From assembly GCA_021323595.1 (NCBI GenBank), contig JAJPKR010000044.1, positions 1-35,234 of the forward strand: a DNA stretch of 35,234 nucleotides, given 5' to 3'. Under the pieces are notes generated by a model. The model ran no database searches, was not told the origin of the DNA, and was given only the letters and a program-made list of their open reading frames with translations. Source of the stretch: Terriglobia bacterium. GTDB lineage: Bacteria; Acidobacteriota; Terriglobia; Terriglobales; SCQP01. This document shows positions 7,992-15,969 of the stretch, one piece after another; within the stretch, counting starts at the first letter, position 1, and each line of letters opens with the position of its first letter. The translations under genes were made by a program, and so were the position numbers.

Positions 7992-8521
7992 TCGCGCCGC
8001 TCCCAGTCGCCGAGCTCGCGCGCGATTTCCGCCTGCACGCGCGCCAGCGCCGGATCGCCGTCGCCGGCGGGGGCGGCGGGCGCGGTCGCGGGCTCCGCGC
8101 TCGGCCGCTGCGCGCGCCAGTAGTGCAGCACGGCGAGCAGCGCCCACAGCCCCAGACCCGCCGCCACCCAGGGCATGATCCAGACCACCAAGCTGAAGCC
8201 GTGGGTGGGCGGCGCGGCCAGGACCTCGGGGCCGAACTCCTGCACGAAGGCCTGCAGGATCAGCTCGTCGGAGTCGCCGGAGCGCACTTTTTGGCTGAGC
8301 TTCACCATCGCCGCGTCCAATTGGGCGCGCGCCGAGCACTGCATGTTGCTGCACTCCGACAGCATGCTCTGATGGCAGGGGCAGACGCAGCGCAGCTTCG
8401 CCGCCAAGCGGTGATAGCGCTCGGCGACGGGATCGCCGCGCAGGCCGGCGGTGAACAGGCCGAGCAGCGCCAGCGCGAGGGAGATGCGGCGCAACGGCCG
8501 CGAGGCAAAGCGAACCTGCAT
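7988..8521 (-). CDS. ccmH: cytochrome c maturation protein CcmH, multi-cysteine variant
   Basis: This is a periplasmic thiol-redox protein that keeps or makes apocytochrome CXXCH cysteines available for haem ligation. It has 177 residues: a signal sequence (about 11-28), the CcmH domain, a C-terminal helix (WIMPWVAAGLGLWALLAVLHYW) and a charged tail. The canonical LRC-x2-C is replaced by LRCVCPC, with cysteines at 45, 47 and 49, followed by C57 and C62 in SECSNMQC. The rest of the domain is ordinary (AQLDAAM, LILQAFVQEFGPEVLA). Multi-Cys forms of this kind are, from memory, seen in acidobacterial CcmH. It is coupled to the downstream small gene by a 4-nt overlap and lies 9 nt after ccmF. Confidence 0.9.
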   Translation of the reverse strand: MQVRFASRPLRRISLALALLGLFTAGLRGDPVAERYHRLAAKLRCVCPCHQSMLSECSNMQCSARAQLDAAMVKLSQKVRSGDSDELILQAFVQEFGPEVLAAPPTHGFSLVVWIMPWVAAGLGLWALLAVLHYWRAQRPSAEPATAPAAPAGDGDPALARVQAEIARELGDWERRE

Positions 8522-8530
8522 GAGAAGCTC

Positions 8531-10570
8531 CTAGACCTGCGCCACTTCCGCCGTTTCCGCCACCCGCGCCGGCGGGTTCTCGCGCCGCGCCGCCGCCGTG
8601 CGGCTGGGCAGCAAGGCGATGATCGTGCCGAAGCCGATCACCAGCGCGCCGATCCAGATCCAGGCGATCAGCGGGTTCCAGTACGCGTGCAGGATCGGCT
8701 GGTTGGTTTCGGGATCGTCGCCGGCATAGACCAGATAGAGGTCCGAGAGCAGCGTGCTGCGGTCGGCGACCATGGATTGCGTTTGGTTGGAGGCCTTGTA
8801 GAACCGGCGCGAGGGGTACATCGTCGCGATCTCGCGTCCGCCTTGATCCACGCGCACGATCAGCGCCTCGGAGGAGAAGTTGGCGTTGTCGTCTTGGGTA
8901 TAGGCGAGCGAAGTCAGCGTATAGGGTCCGACCGCGAGCTTGGCGCGGTAGGGCATGGGGCCCTCGGTCTGCTGGTTGAAGCCCGAGCCGGCAATGCCCA
9001 CTGCCAGCAGCACGATGCCGACGTGAATGATGTAGCCGCCGTAACGGCGGGTATTGCGCATGGTCAGCTCGACGGCGGAGAGCGCCAGCCCGCGCCGCGA
9101 GCGGCGCGAGAGGACGCGCGCGCCGCGGTAGAACTCCATGGCCACGATCGCGAGCACGAAGGCCGCCAGCGCGAAGCACACCAGCGGGTAGGGATCGCGC
9201 CAGCCCATCGCCAGGCAGAGGGCGAGCACCGCCGCGCCCAGGATTGCCGGGCCGAGGAAGTTCCGCTTCAGGCTGGCCGCCGACGTGCGCCGCCAGGCGA
9301 GCAGGGGGCCGACGCCGGTCAGAAACAGCAGGAAGAGGAAGATGGGCACGTTGATGCGGTCGAAGAAGACGCGCCCGACGCTGATCTTCTGCCCTTCCAC
9401 CCATTCCGAAATCACCGGGAACAGCGTGCCCCACAGGATCGCGAAGGCGGCCACCAGCAGCACGAAATTGTTGAATAGGAAGCCGGCTTCGCGCGAGGCC
9501 GTGCTTTCGAGCGGGTTCTCGCTTTTCAAGAAGTCCTTGTTTTTGAAGAAGGCCGCCAGGCAAACCGCGACGGCGATCGCCAGGAAGATCACGAACCAGC
9601 CGCCGATCGAAGATTGCGCGAAGGCGTGCACGGAACTGACCAAGCCCGAGCGCGTCAAAAAATCGCCGAAGATGGCCAGCAGGAAGGTGGCGAACACCAG
9701 CCAGACGTTCCAGATCTTCAGCATGCCGCGCTTTTCCTGCATCATCACCGAATGCAAGAAGGCGGTGCCGGTGAGCCAGGGCAAGAACGCCGCGTTCTCG
9801 ACCGGGTCCCAGGCCCAGTAACCGCCCCAGCCCAGCACCTTATAGGCCCACAAGCCGCCGAGGACGATGCCGATGGTCAGGAACAGCCAGGCGACCATCG
9901 TCCAGCGGCGGGTGATGTGAATCCAGCGGTCGCCGGGATAGCGCTTCAGCAGCGCCGCCAGGCAGAAAGCGAAGGGCACGGCGAAGCCCACATAGCCGAG
10001 GTACAGCAGCGGCGGATGGATATCCATCTGGCTGTATTGGAGCAGCGGGTTGAGGCCGTTGCCGTCGGCGGGGGTGCCGACCGGCAGGCTGGCGAAGGCC
10101 GAGGCGGCGAAGTTGTTGAGGGCGAGGAAGAAGACTTCGACGCCCGCCAAAATGACCGAGGCCAGCGGCACCAGCGCGCGATGCGCGTGCTTCGGGCTCA
10201 GCTCGTCGGCGGCGCGGCCGGGCCGCAAGCGACCGCCGAGCAGGACCACGAAGGCATAGCCGGAGAGCAGCCAGCTCCAAAACAGCAGCGAGCCCTCCTG
10301 CCCCGACCACAAGACCGCGATCTTGAAGTAGAACGGCAGCGCGCGGTTGCTGTGCTCGGCGATATAGGCGACGGTGAAGTCGTTGCGGAAGATCAGGCCG
10401 ATTAGGCACAGCACCGCCACGGTCAGGGCGGGAAACACCGCCAGCGTAGCGCGCTCGGCGCTGACGATCAGCCGCCGGCGGCGGCGCAGGTGGCCGACCA
10501 CCCCGGCCACGAAGGCGTACACCGCCAGTACGAAGGCCAGGAGTACCGCATACGCACCGAAGAGTTGCAT
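8531..10570 (-). CDS. ccmF: haem lyase / cytochrome c maturation protein CcmF
   Basis: This 679-residue polytopic protein catalyses haem transfer from holo-CcmE to apocytochrome. Family signatures include HPPLLYLGYVGFAVPFAF, the WWD motif in GWGGYWAWDPVENAAFLPWL, HSVMMQEKRGMLK, FLTRSGLVSSVHAFAQS and a C-terminal periplasmic part starting after YIIHVGIVLLAVGIAG. Length and topology (about 14-15 helices) match CcmF/NrfE. It is the first gene of the ccm operon; transcription starts in the 120-nt gap upstream, where TAGAAT (minus strand, 10604-10609) is the only -10-like string. No strong Shine-Dalgarno precedes the ATG. Confidence 0.95.
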   Translation of the reverse strand: MQLFGAYAVLLAFVLAVYAFVAGVVGHLRRRRRLIVSAERATLAVFPALTVAVLCLIGLIFRNDFTVAYIAEHSNRALPFYFKIAVLWSGQEGSLLFWSWLLSGYAFVVLLGGRLRPGRAADELSPKHAHRALVPLASVILAGVEVFFLALNNFAASAFASLPVGTPADGNGLNPLLQYSQMDIHPPLLYLGYVGFAVPFAFCLAALLKRYPGDRWIHITRRWTMVAWLFLTIGIVLGGLWAYKVLGWGGYWAWDPVENAAFLPWLTGTAFLHSVMMQEKRGMLKIWNVWLVFATFLLAIFGDFLTRSGLVSSVHAFAQSSIGGWFVIFLAIAVAVCLAAFFKNKDFLKSENPLESTASREAGFLFNNFVLLVAAFAILWGTLFPVISEWVEGQKISVGRVFFDRINVPIFLFLLFLTGVGPLLAWRRTSAASLKRNFLGPAILGAAVLALCLAMGWRDPYPLVCFALAAFVLAIVAMEFYRGARVLSRRSRRGLALSAVELTMRNTRRYGGYIIHVGIVLLAVGIAGSGFNQQTEGPMPYRAKLAVGPYTLTSLAYTQDDNANFSSEALIVRVDQGGREIATMYPSRRFYKASNQTQSMVADRSTLLSDLYLVYAGDDPETNQPILHAYWNPLIAWIWIGALVIGFGTIIALLPSRTAAARRENPPARVAETAEVAQV

Positions 10571-10603
10571 GAGGGCCAGCGCCCGCCAGGCGTGCTGCCC
10601 TCT

Positions 10604-10609
10604 ATTCTA
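10604..10609 (-). promoter_or_regulatory. possible -10 box of the ccm operon
   Basis: On the minus strand GTTAGAATAGAG lies 33 nt before the ccmF ATG in the only gap ahead of the operon. No good -35 match is found at 16-18 nt spacing, so this is weak. Confidence 0.25.
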
Positions 10610-10690
10610 ACAAGCGCTCTCGCCCATTCCGCCCCCGGCCTGGGGCGCCGCGGCGGCGGTTGGCGGCCGGGCGCGGGCGGAGCGGCGGAG

Positions 10691-11770
10691 CTAGAACAGC
10701 TTGAGCTGGATGGTCAGGTACTTCTTGGGATGCTGGCGAAACGCCGCGACCATCGCGCGCAGCTCGGTCGCCAAATTCTGCAGTTGATCGTAGAGCGAGC
10801 GATTGACCATCAGCTGGCCGACTGTGCCCTGCCCCTGCTGCAAGCCCGCCAGCAAGGCGTCGAGCCGCGTCGTGGTGTCGCGCAGCTTGTCCGCCATCTG
10901 CCGATCGTGCAACAGCATTCCGACCGTGCCCTGGCCGCTGTTGATGGCATTGGCGGTCTGGTCGAGATGCGTCACCAGGCGATTGGCGTTGTCGTACAGG
11001 CTGGGATCGTTGATGAGCTTGGCCAGCGTGCCGTTGCCGGTATTGACGCGATTGAGGGTGTCGTTGAGGCGGTCGAGGGTGGTGTTGAGCTTGGCGTAGA
11101 GCTCGTCGCTGTAAGCGAGCTTGCCGATCGTGCCCTTGCCGGCAGCGATAGTCGCAGTGAGCGACTGAATGTTCTTGGCGATGGCGTTGAAGCGGTCGTA
11201 AAGCTCTTCGGAGTACAGCAGCTTGCCGACCGAGCCTTGGCCGTTTTGGATTTGATCGAGCAGTAGTCCCAGCCGCTGCACGATGTCGTTGGCGTTTTGC
11301 AGCACGCTGTGGGTGGAGACCATCAGCTCGGAAATGCCGGTGGCGACCCGCGACCGCAGCACCGTGCCGTTGCGGGCGGGGGGCGAATTGGGCGTGCCGC
11401 GGTAGATGTTGACCATCGTCTCCCCGAGCGGGTTGACCGCGCCCAGCTCGGCCACGGAGTCTTGCCGCAGCCAGGCGGTCTGGTTCTTGGAGACCGACAT
11501 CTCGATGCGCACCGGCAGCGCGGGATCGGGTGGATGCGGCGACAGCCGCACCGAAGTCACGTTGCCGATGCGGACGCCGGCCAAATTGACGATGCCGCCG
11601 GGACGCAGGCCGGCGGCGTCGTTGACGTAGGTCGTGATCTTAATGTTGCCGCCGAAGACCCCGCCTTCGCCGGTCATTAAAAAAATCATGATGATCAGCA
11701 GCACGATGGCCACGGCCACCACGATGCCGACCTTCAATTGTGACCACCGCAAATCCGCGCGCGACGCCAA
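10691..11770 (-). CDS. MCE/MlaD-family lipid-binding protein with five 34-residue repeats
   Basis: This is a periplasmic, membrane-anchored MCE-domain protein, the family that ferries phospholipids between membranes. One transmembrane helix (about 13-32) precedes one MCE domain (VNDAAGLRPGGIVNLAGVRIG at about 49-69, then GAVNPLGETMVNIYRG). The C-terminal half consists of helical repeats whose GxG turn falls at residues 177, 211, 245, 279 and 313, exactly 34 apart, with consensus GxGTxGKLxxDxxLYxxL. The start is TTG at 11770, chosen because GGGAGG ends 5 nt upstream and no other start precedes the anchor. No MlaE permease or MlaF ATPase gene is adjacent, so its transporter partner is elsewhere or absent. 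Confidence 0.9.
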   Translation of the reverse strand: MASRADLRWSQLKVGIVVAVAIVLLIIMIFLMTGEGGVFGGNIKITTYVNDAAGLRPGGIVNLAGVRIGNVTSVRLSPHPPDPALPVRIEMSVSKNQTAWLRQDSVAELGAVNPLGETMVNIYRGTPNSPPARNGTVLRSRVATGISELMVSTHSVLQNANDIVQRLGLLLDQIQNGQGSVGKLLYSEELYDRFNAIAKNIQSLTATIAAGKGTIGKLAYSDELYAKLNTTLDRLNDTLNRVNTGNGTLAKLINDPSLYDNANRLVTHLDQTANAINSGQGTVGMLLHDRQMADKLRDTTTRLDALLAGLQQGQGTVGQLMVNRSLYDQLQNLATELRAMVAAFRQHPKKYLTIQLKLF

Positions 11771-11911
11771 TGATCCTCCCTGAGCCGCTCTCCCCGCGCG
11801 CCGTTTGCGCCAACCGGCGGCGAAACCGGGAGCCGATGCTGGTGTTTGCGTTCACCCTAACACGGATTGCCCCGGCGCACCCATCCGTTGGGCTCCGCCT
11901 CGCACGCCCAC

Positions 11912-14308
11912 TTAGACGCGGGTCACGGCGCGGACCGCCGGGCCGCAGGCGGCGGGCGAGACCGGCCGCGCCAAGACGCGCGCCAGCGGCCAAGCGGCGG
12001 CATAGCTGGCGGCCGCGGCCGCCAGCGTCCAATTCATCCCGAAGTGAATGCCGATGAAGATCGCCAGCACCGATCCCAGCACGCTGGCGGCGGCGTTCAG
12101 CGCCCAGGCCCAGGCCACGGTCTCTTCGCCGCGATCGGCGAGCCAGGAGAGCCCGGCGGGAAAAGGCATGCCGAGCAAGAACGCCAGCGGCGCGAGCAGA
12201 GCGCCGGCCAGCGCGAATTTCAGCGCCGGCGGCAAGCCCACCGCGCGACTCAGGGCGGGCGTGAGCACGGCGCCATACACCAGAATCCAGAGCGCCGCTG
12301 CCGCTATCACGCCGGCGATAAAGCCCAGGCGGCGGTGGCCGCGGCTCCAGTAGCTGCCCAGCCCGCTCGCCGCCAGCATGGCGAAGACCACCACCGTCAA
12401 GGCGTAGGTGGGATGGCCGAGGAAAAGCACGAAGCGCTGAATCAGCGCGATCTCGAGCAGGATGTAGCCCAGGCCGAGGGCGACGAAATACGCCAAACTC
12501 CAGCGCGCGCCGCCGGCGGGCAGCGGCACGCGCCGCCAAACGAGCGGCAGGAGCAGAAAGACGGCCACTGCGGAGATGGCGAAGAGCAGCAGGCTCAGCA
12601 GCACGAAGAGCGCCAGGTTGTTTTTCCAATCCATGGCGTGCTCGATGGCGCTGCGGCCGGTCACGATATCGCGCAGCACGGCGCCGGTCTTCAAGGTATA
12701 GAAAAAGAACGGCCGGGCGTCGGTGACCGGCGCGATGTCGAAGCGATAACGGGCGCTGAAGCGCGCGGCGTTGCCGCTAGCCAGGAGATCGTAAAAGACG
12801 CGCCCGGGGCTGCCGGCGGCGGGCGGCGCCATGCCCGGCGCGTAGACAATTTGCAGCGGCGGATGCGCGGCGGCGTAAGCGGCGGCGCGCGCGAGATCCG
12901 CGGCGGTGAAGGGCCGGCGGCCTATGAGGGTGGTGACGGTGACGCCTTGATCCGACAATTGGCCGTCCGCCGCCACCAAGAGGTAGGGGCGGGGATCGGT
13001 GACGCCATATTCCCGGTGCAGCGCTGCCATGCCCAAGGCGACGATGCGCAGCGCCTCGCGCGGCTGGCGAAATTCCCACCGCGTCATGGCGATCAGGCCG
13101 CCGGGCGTGAGATGGCGTAGGTATTCGCGGAAGGCCTCGACCGTGTACAAATTGCTCTCGGAGAGCGCCAGCGCGCCCGCTGCCGTCGAGGCCCAGGTAT
13201 CCACCATGGTCGCCTGCACGAGGTCATAGCGGCGGCGGCTTTGGCGCACGTAGCTGCGGCCTTCGGCCACGACCGCATGGACCTGCGGCAGCAGATAGAG
13301 CCCGTGGGAGTAGGCGCGGTAGCGGCCTTCCATCAAGTCGCGGACGATGATGGGGTTGATCTCGACAGCGGTGACGTCGGCGGAGCCGGCAAGCAGCGCG
13401 CGCATGACGTCGGAGCCGCCGCCGGGGCCGATGATCAGCGTGCGCGCGCCCGGCCGCAACACGTAGCCGAGCGCGGGGCTGTAGCGCAGGAAGTGCGCGC
13501 CCAGACGCGGATCCGAACGCGCCTCCGCCGGCGAGACGCCGACGATCGCGGTGGCCGCGTCCGAATCGATAAGGATGGTTTTGCCGCCTCCAGCCTGGCG
13601 CTGCACCTCGATGCGCGAGAGGCTGTTCCAGCGCTTGTATTCGATGTTTTCGCGGCGGATGCCCTTGGCGTAGCGCACATCCCAGAGGCGTCCCTGCCGG
13701 TTCGCCACCGCCAGCGCCGCGAGCACGAGCGCCGCCAGCACGCAGGCGGCGCGCGCCGCCCGGCGGCCGCGAGGAAAAAACAGCGCCGCCGCCAGCAGCG
13801 CCGTCAGCGCCGCCAGCATGACCGTGCTCGGGCCGCCGATGCGGTTCATGGCGGGCACCAGCAGCAGACAGGCGGCGGCCGCGCCCGCTAGGTCGGCGAA
13901 ATACAGCCAATGAACGGCGGCGGCGAACTCGGCCATCAGCCGCGCCAGCGCGAAGCCATTCAGGAAGAAGGGAATCGCGGCGAAGAAATACAACGCCCCG
14001 AGCTTGCCGAAGTTCGACCACGAGACGGCGAGCGAAATATCCGCGTGCAGGAGCCAAGCCAGCAGGAGCAGCGTGGCGCCGCACGAGGCCGCCGCGGCGG
14101 CGCCGGCGGCCGGCAGCGGGCGGCGCGGCGCGAAGAGAAAGGCCGCCAACCCGCCCGCGCCCAGTCCCAGCAGGGCGATCGAGATCGCCATGAAGGCGAA
14201 GTGATAGAAGAGCACCACCGAGAACAAGCGCGTCAGCGCCAGTTCCAAAAGCAGCGAGGCCAGGCTGAGGCAAAACACGCCGCCGAGGACGGGGTTCTTA
14301 GGGCGCAT
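11912..14308 (-). CDS. membrane-embedded spermidine-synthase-like methyltransferase-fold protein
   Basis: This 798-residue protein contains an aminopropyltransferase/SAM-methyltransferase fold between two membrane domains. About six N-terminal helices are followed by the soluble domain (LIIGPGGGSDVMRAL as nucleotide-binding loop, VTAVEINPIIVRDL, then LSESNLYTVEAFREYLRHLTPGG). About six to seven C-terminal helices end the protein. The GGGSD loop differs from the GGGDG of true spermidine synthases, so polyamine synthesis is doubtful; related fused proteins are annotated as spermidine-synthase-like without a proven substrate. I placed the start at the ATG at 14308, which overlaps the preceding stop by 1 nt (TGATG). 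The longer open frame upstream is a GC shadow. Confidence 0.8.
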   Translation of the reverse strand: MRPKNPVLGGVFCLSLASLLLELALTRLFSVVLFYHFAFMAISIALLGLGAGGLAAFLFAPRRPLPAAGAAAAASCGATLLLLAWLLHADISLAVSWSNFGKLGALYFFAAIPFFLNGFALARLMAEFAAAVHWLYFADLAGAAAACLLLVPAMNRIGGPSTVMLAALTALLAAALFFPRGRRAARAACVLAALVLAALAVANRQGRLWDVRYAKGIRRENIEYKRWNSLSRIEVQRQAGGGKTILIDSDAATAIVGVSPAEARSDPRLGAHFLRYSPALGYVLRPGARTLIIGPGGGSDVMRALLAGSADVTAVEINPIIVRDLMEGRYRAYSHGLYLLPQVHAVVAEGRSYVRQSRRRYDLVQATMVDTWASTAAGALALSESNLYTVEAFREYLRHLTPGGLIAMTRWEFRQPREALRIVALGMAALHREYGVTDPRPYLLVAADGQLSDQGVTVTTLIGRRPFTAADLARAAAYAAAHPPLQIVYAPGMAPPAAGSPGRVFYDLLASGNAARFSARYRFDIAPVTDARPFFFYTLKTGAVLRDIVTGRSAIEHAMDWKNNLALFVLLSLLLFAISAVAVFLLLPLVWRRVPLPAGGARWSLAYFVALGLGYILLEIALIQRFVLFLGHPTYALTVVVFAMLAASGLGSYWSRGHRRLGFIAGVIAAAALWILVYGAVLTPALSRAVGLPPALKFALAGALLAPLAFLLGMPFPAGLSWLADRGEETVAWAWALNAAASVLGSVLAIFIGIHFGMNWTLAAAAASYAAAWPLARVLARPVSPAACGPAVRAVTRV

Positions 14309-15219
14309 CAGCGTTCCGGGCGCAGCGCTTCGGGCAGCGCCAGCCACGACACGAAGCTGGTCAGGGCGAAGCACTCCCAGGCGAAGGGCGGAAAGCCGAA
14401 AAAGCCCGGCCAGGGCATGGCGAAGATTTTTGAATGCTGGAAGATGGGAAAGATGTACTCCCAGCGCGACGCCGCCCAGAAATTCCAAAACTCCCAGCAA
14501 AAGCCGCAGATGGCGCCGGCGGCGAGCAAGGCGTAGAGCCGGCCGGGCGCGCCGCGCTCGAGATCGCTCCACACCGAAGGCAGCCCGAGGCGGCGGTTCA
14601 CCGGCTCGAGCACGAGCACGAAACCGCCCCAGACCAAGCCGAATAAATACGGCGCCAGCCAGCCGGGCGCGGCCAAGGGCGCAACGAGCAGAATGACACC
14701 GGCGGCGGCGGCCGCCGCCGGCCAGCCCGCGGGCGCGCGCCCTGGGCGCGAGCGGCTGCGCTCGAGGCCGGCGGCGAGCAGCAAATCGGCGACCTCCAAG
14801 ATGCCCGGCAAGATCGTCGCGAAGGCCCAGCTCCCGCCCACGATGAACAGCGCAAGCTCGCGCGGCACGCCCACGTAGCGCCAGTTGCGCAAATGCAGGT
14901 TGTAGGCTTCGAAGAGCAGCCAGATGGGGATCGAGAGCAGGCAGAGTGCGGCGAAACGCGCGGGATGACGCAGCCGCGAGTCGCCGCGCAGCCGGAACAC
15001 GGCCGCATCCACGGCGGGGATGAACGCGGTCCAGATGAGCGCGGTGAAGAAGGTGACGACGCCGGGCGCGCGCAGCGCCAGCAGCAGCTCCAGCAGGGCC
15101 AGCGCCGCCAGCGCCCAGCGTCCATAGGAGGGATAGGGGCGCGGCGCCGGCCGCATTCCCGCCCACGCCAGAACCGCCGCGCTGCTCGCGAACCCCGCCA
15201 GCCCCAGGACGAACAACAT
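14308..15219 (-). CDS. multi-pass membrane protein of unknown function
   Basis: This 303-residue hydrophobic protein has about eight predicted helices. I do not recognise a characterised family. Striking conserved-looking segments are IPIWLLFEAYNLHLRNWRYVG in the middle and CWEFWNFWAASRWEYIFP followed by PGFFGFPPFAWECFAL near the end, all rich in Trp, Phe and Glu. Its stop overlaps the start of the spermidine-synthase-like gene by 1 nt, so the two are probably translated together and may act together in the membrane. Upstream GAGGA just before the ATG gives a plausible ribosome binding site, though spacing is short. Confidence 0.7.
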   Translation of the reverse strand: MLFVLGLAGFASSAAVLAWAGMRPAPRPYPSYGRWALAALALLELLLALRAPGVVTFFTALIWTAFIPAVDAAVFRLRGDSRLRHPARFAALCLLSIPIWLLFEAYNLHLRNWRYVGVPRELALFIVGGSWAFATILPGILEVADLLLAAGLERSRSRPGRAPAGWPAAAAAAGVILLVAPLAAPGWLAPYLFGLVWGGFVLVLEPVNRRLGLPSVWSDLERGAPGRLYALLAAGAICGFCWEFWNFWAASRWEYIFPIFQHSKIFAMPWPGFFGFPPFAWECFALTSFVSWLALPEALRPER

Positions 15220-15264
15220 TCCTCGACCTTATCTGAAGTCGGCCCGGCGCAGAGCCGGACGCGC

Positions 15265-15969
15265 TTAGCGCAAATACTCGGTGAAAAAGGCCTGGCGCAA
15301 AGCTTCGGCCTGGCGCGCGGCCGCGGCATTATAGGACGGGCGCTCGTCGTTGTTGAAGGCGTGATCGGCCCGCGCCCACAGTACCTCCACGAAATCCGCT
15401 TTGGCGGCGGTCAGGGCATCGCTGACAGCGCGGCGCTTGTCGGCGGTGATATGGCGATCGAGGCCGCCCCAAAACAGCAGCAGCGGGCAGCGGAGGCGCG
15501 GGGCGCGGTCCAGGAGCGCCTCGATGCCGCCGCCGTAATAGCTGACGGCGGCGGCCAAGGGGACGGCGCCGGCGGCGATATAGGCGACGCGGCCGCCCAT
15601 GCAGAAGCCGAGGGCGGCGATGGGCCGGCCGGGGAGCTCGGCCGCGAGGTGTTCGTAGGCGGCGCGAATATCGGCTTCCAGCCCCTCGACGGTGAGCTTT
15701 TGGACGTGCGCCATCACGGCGGGAAAATTGTCGTAACTGCCTTCGAAGCCGGCTGGGGCGCTGCGGTGAAACAATTCCGGCGCCAGGGCCAGGTAGCCCT
15801 CTCCGGCCAGCCGATCGGCGAGGCCGCGGATGTGCCCGGTCACGCCGAAGGCCTCCTGGAACAGCAAAACACCGCCCCGCGCCTTGCCCGCCGGACGGGC
15901 CAGGTAGGCCGCCATTTCGCCGCCATCGGCGACTTGCAGCAGCGGCTTAGCGGATCGCAGCTTGGCCAT
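15265..15969 (-). CDS. dienelactone hydrolase family protein
   Basis: This 234-residue alpha/beta hydrolase has the dienelactone hydrolase architecture. The nucleophile is Cys123 in GFCMGG, with Asp171 in WGGLDRHI and His203 in ADHAFNN completing the triad; Glu39 in LFQEAFG is the family's additional regulatory Glu. The N-terminal segment [13 protein letters not shown] is typical. The substrate is unknown; many members act on short lactones or esters outside chlorocatechol pathways, and no catechol genes are nearby. The first 23 nt overlap the 3' end of mnmG, so it is probably co-transcribed with it. A small GC hairpin (15244-15258) follows the stop. Confidence 0.9.
   Translation of the reverse strand: MAKLRSAKPLLQVADGGEMAAYLARPAGKARGGVLLFQEAFGVTGHIRGLADRLAGEGYLALAPELFHRSAPAGFEGSYDNFPAVMAHVQKLTVEGLEADIRAAYEHLAAELPGRPIAALGFCMGGRVAYIAAGAVPLAAAVSYYGGGIEALLDRAPRLRCPLLLFWGGLDRHITADKRRAVSDALTAAKADFVEVLWARADHAFNNDERPSYNAAAARQAEALRQAFFTEYLR

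Noticed and set aside
7710-9563. 617-residue open frame through ccmF and ccmH
   Set aside because: Only its last 93 codons (the small CcmI-like gene) look like protein; the rest is antiframe to ccmF and ccmH.
10631-10646. GCCCC/GGGGC hairpin upstream of ccmF
   Set aside because: Short GC palindromes are expected by chance at this composition, and there is no T tract on either side.
11912-15166. Single 1084-residue open frame on the minus strand
   Set aside because: The part before 14308 is a shadow of the 303-residue membrane protein gene; the real protein starts at the ATG at 14308 with a 1-nt overlap.
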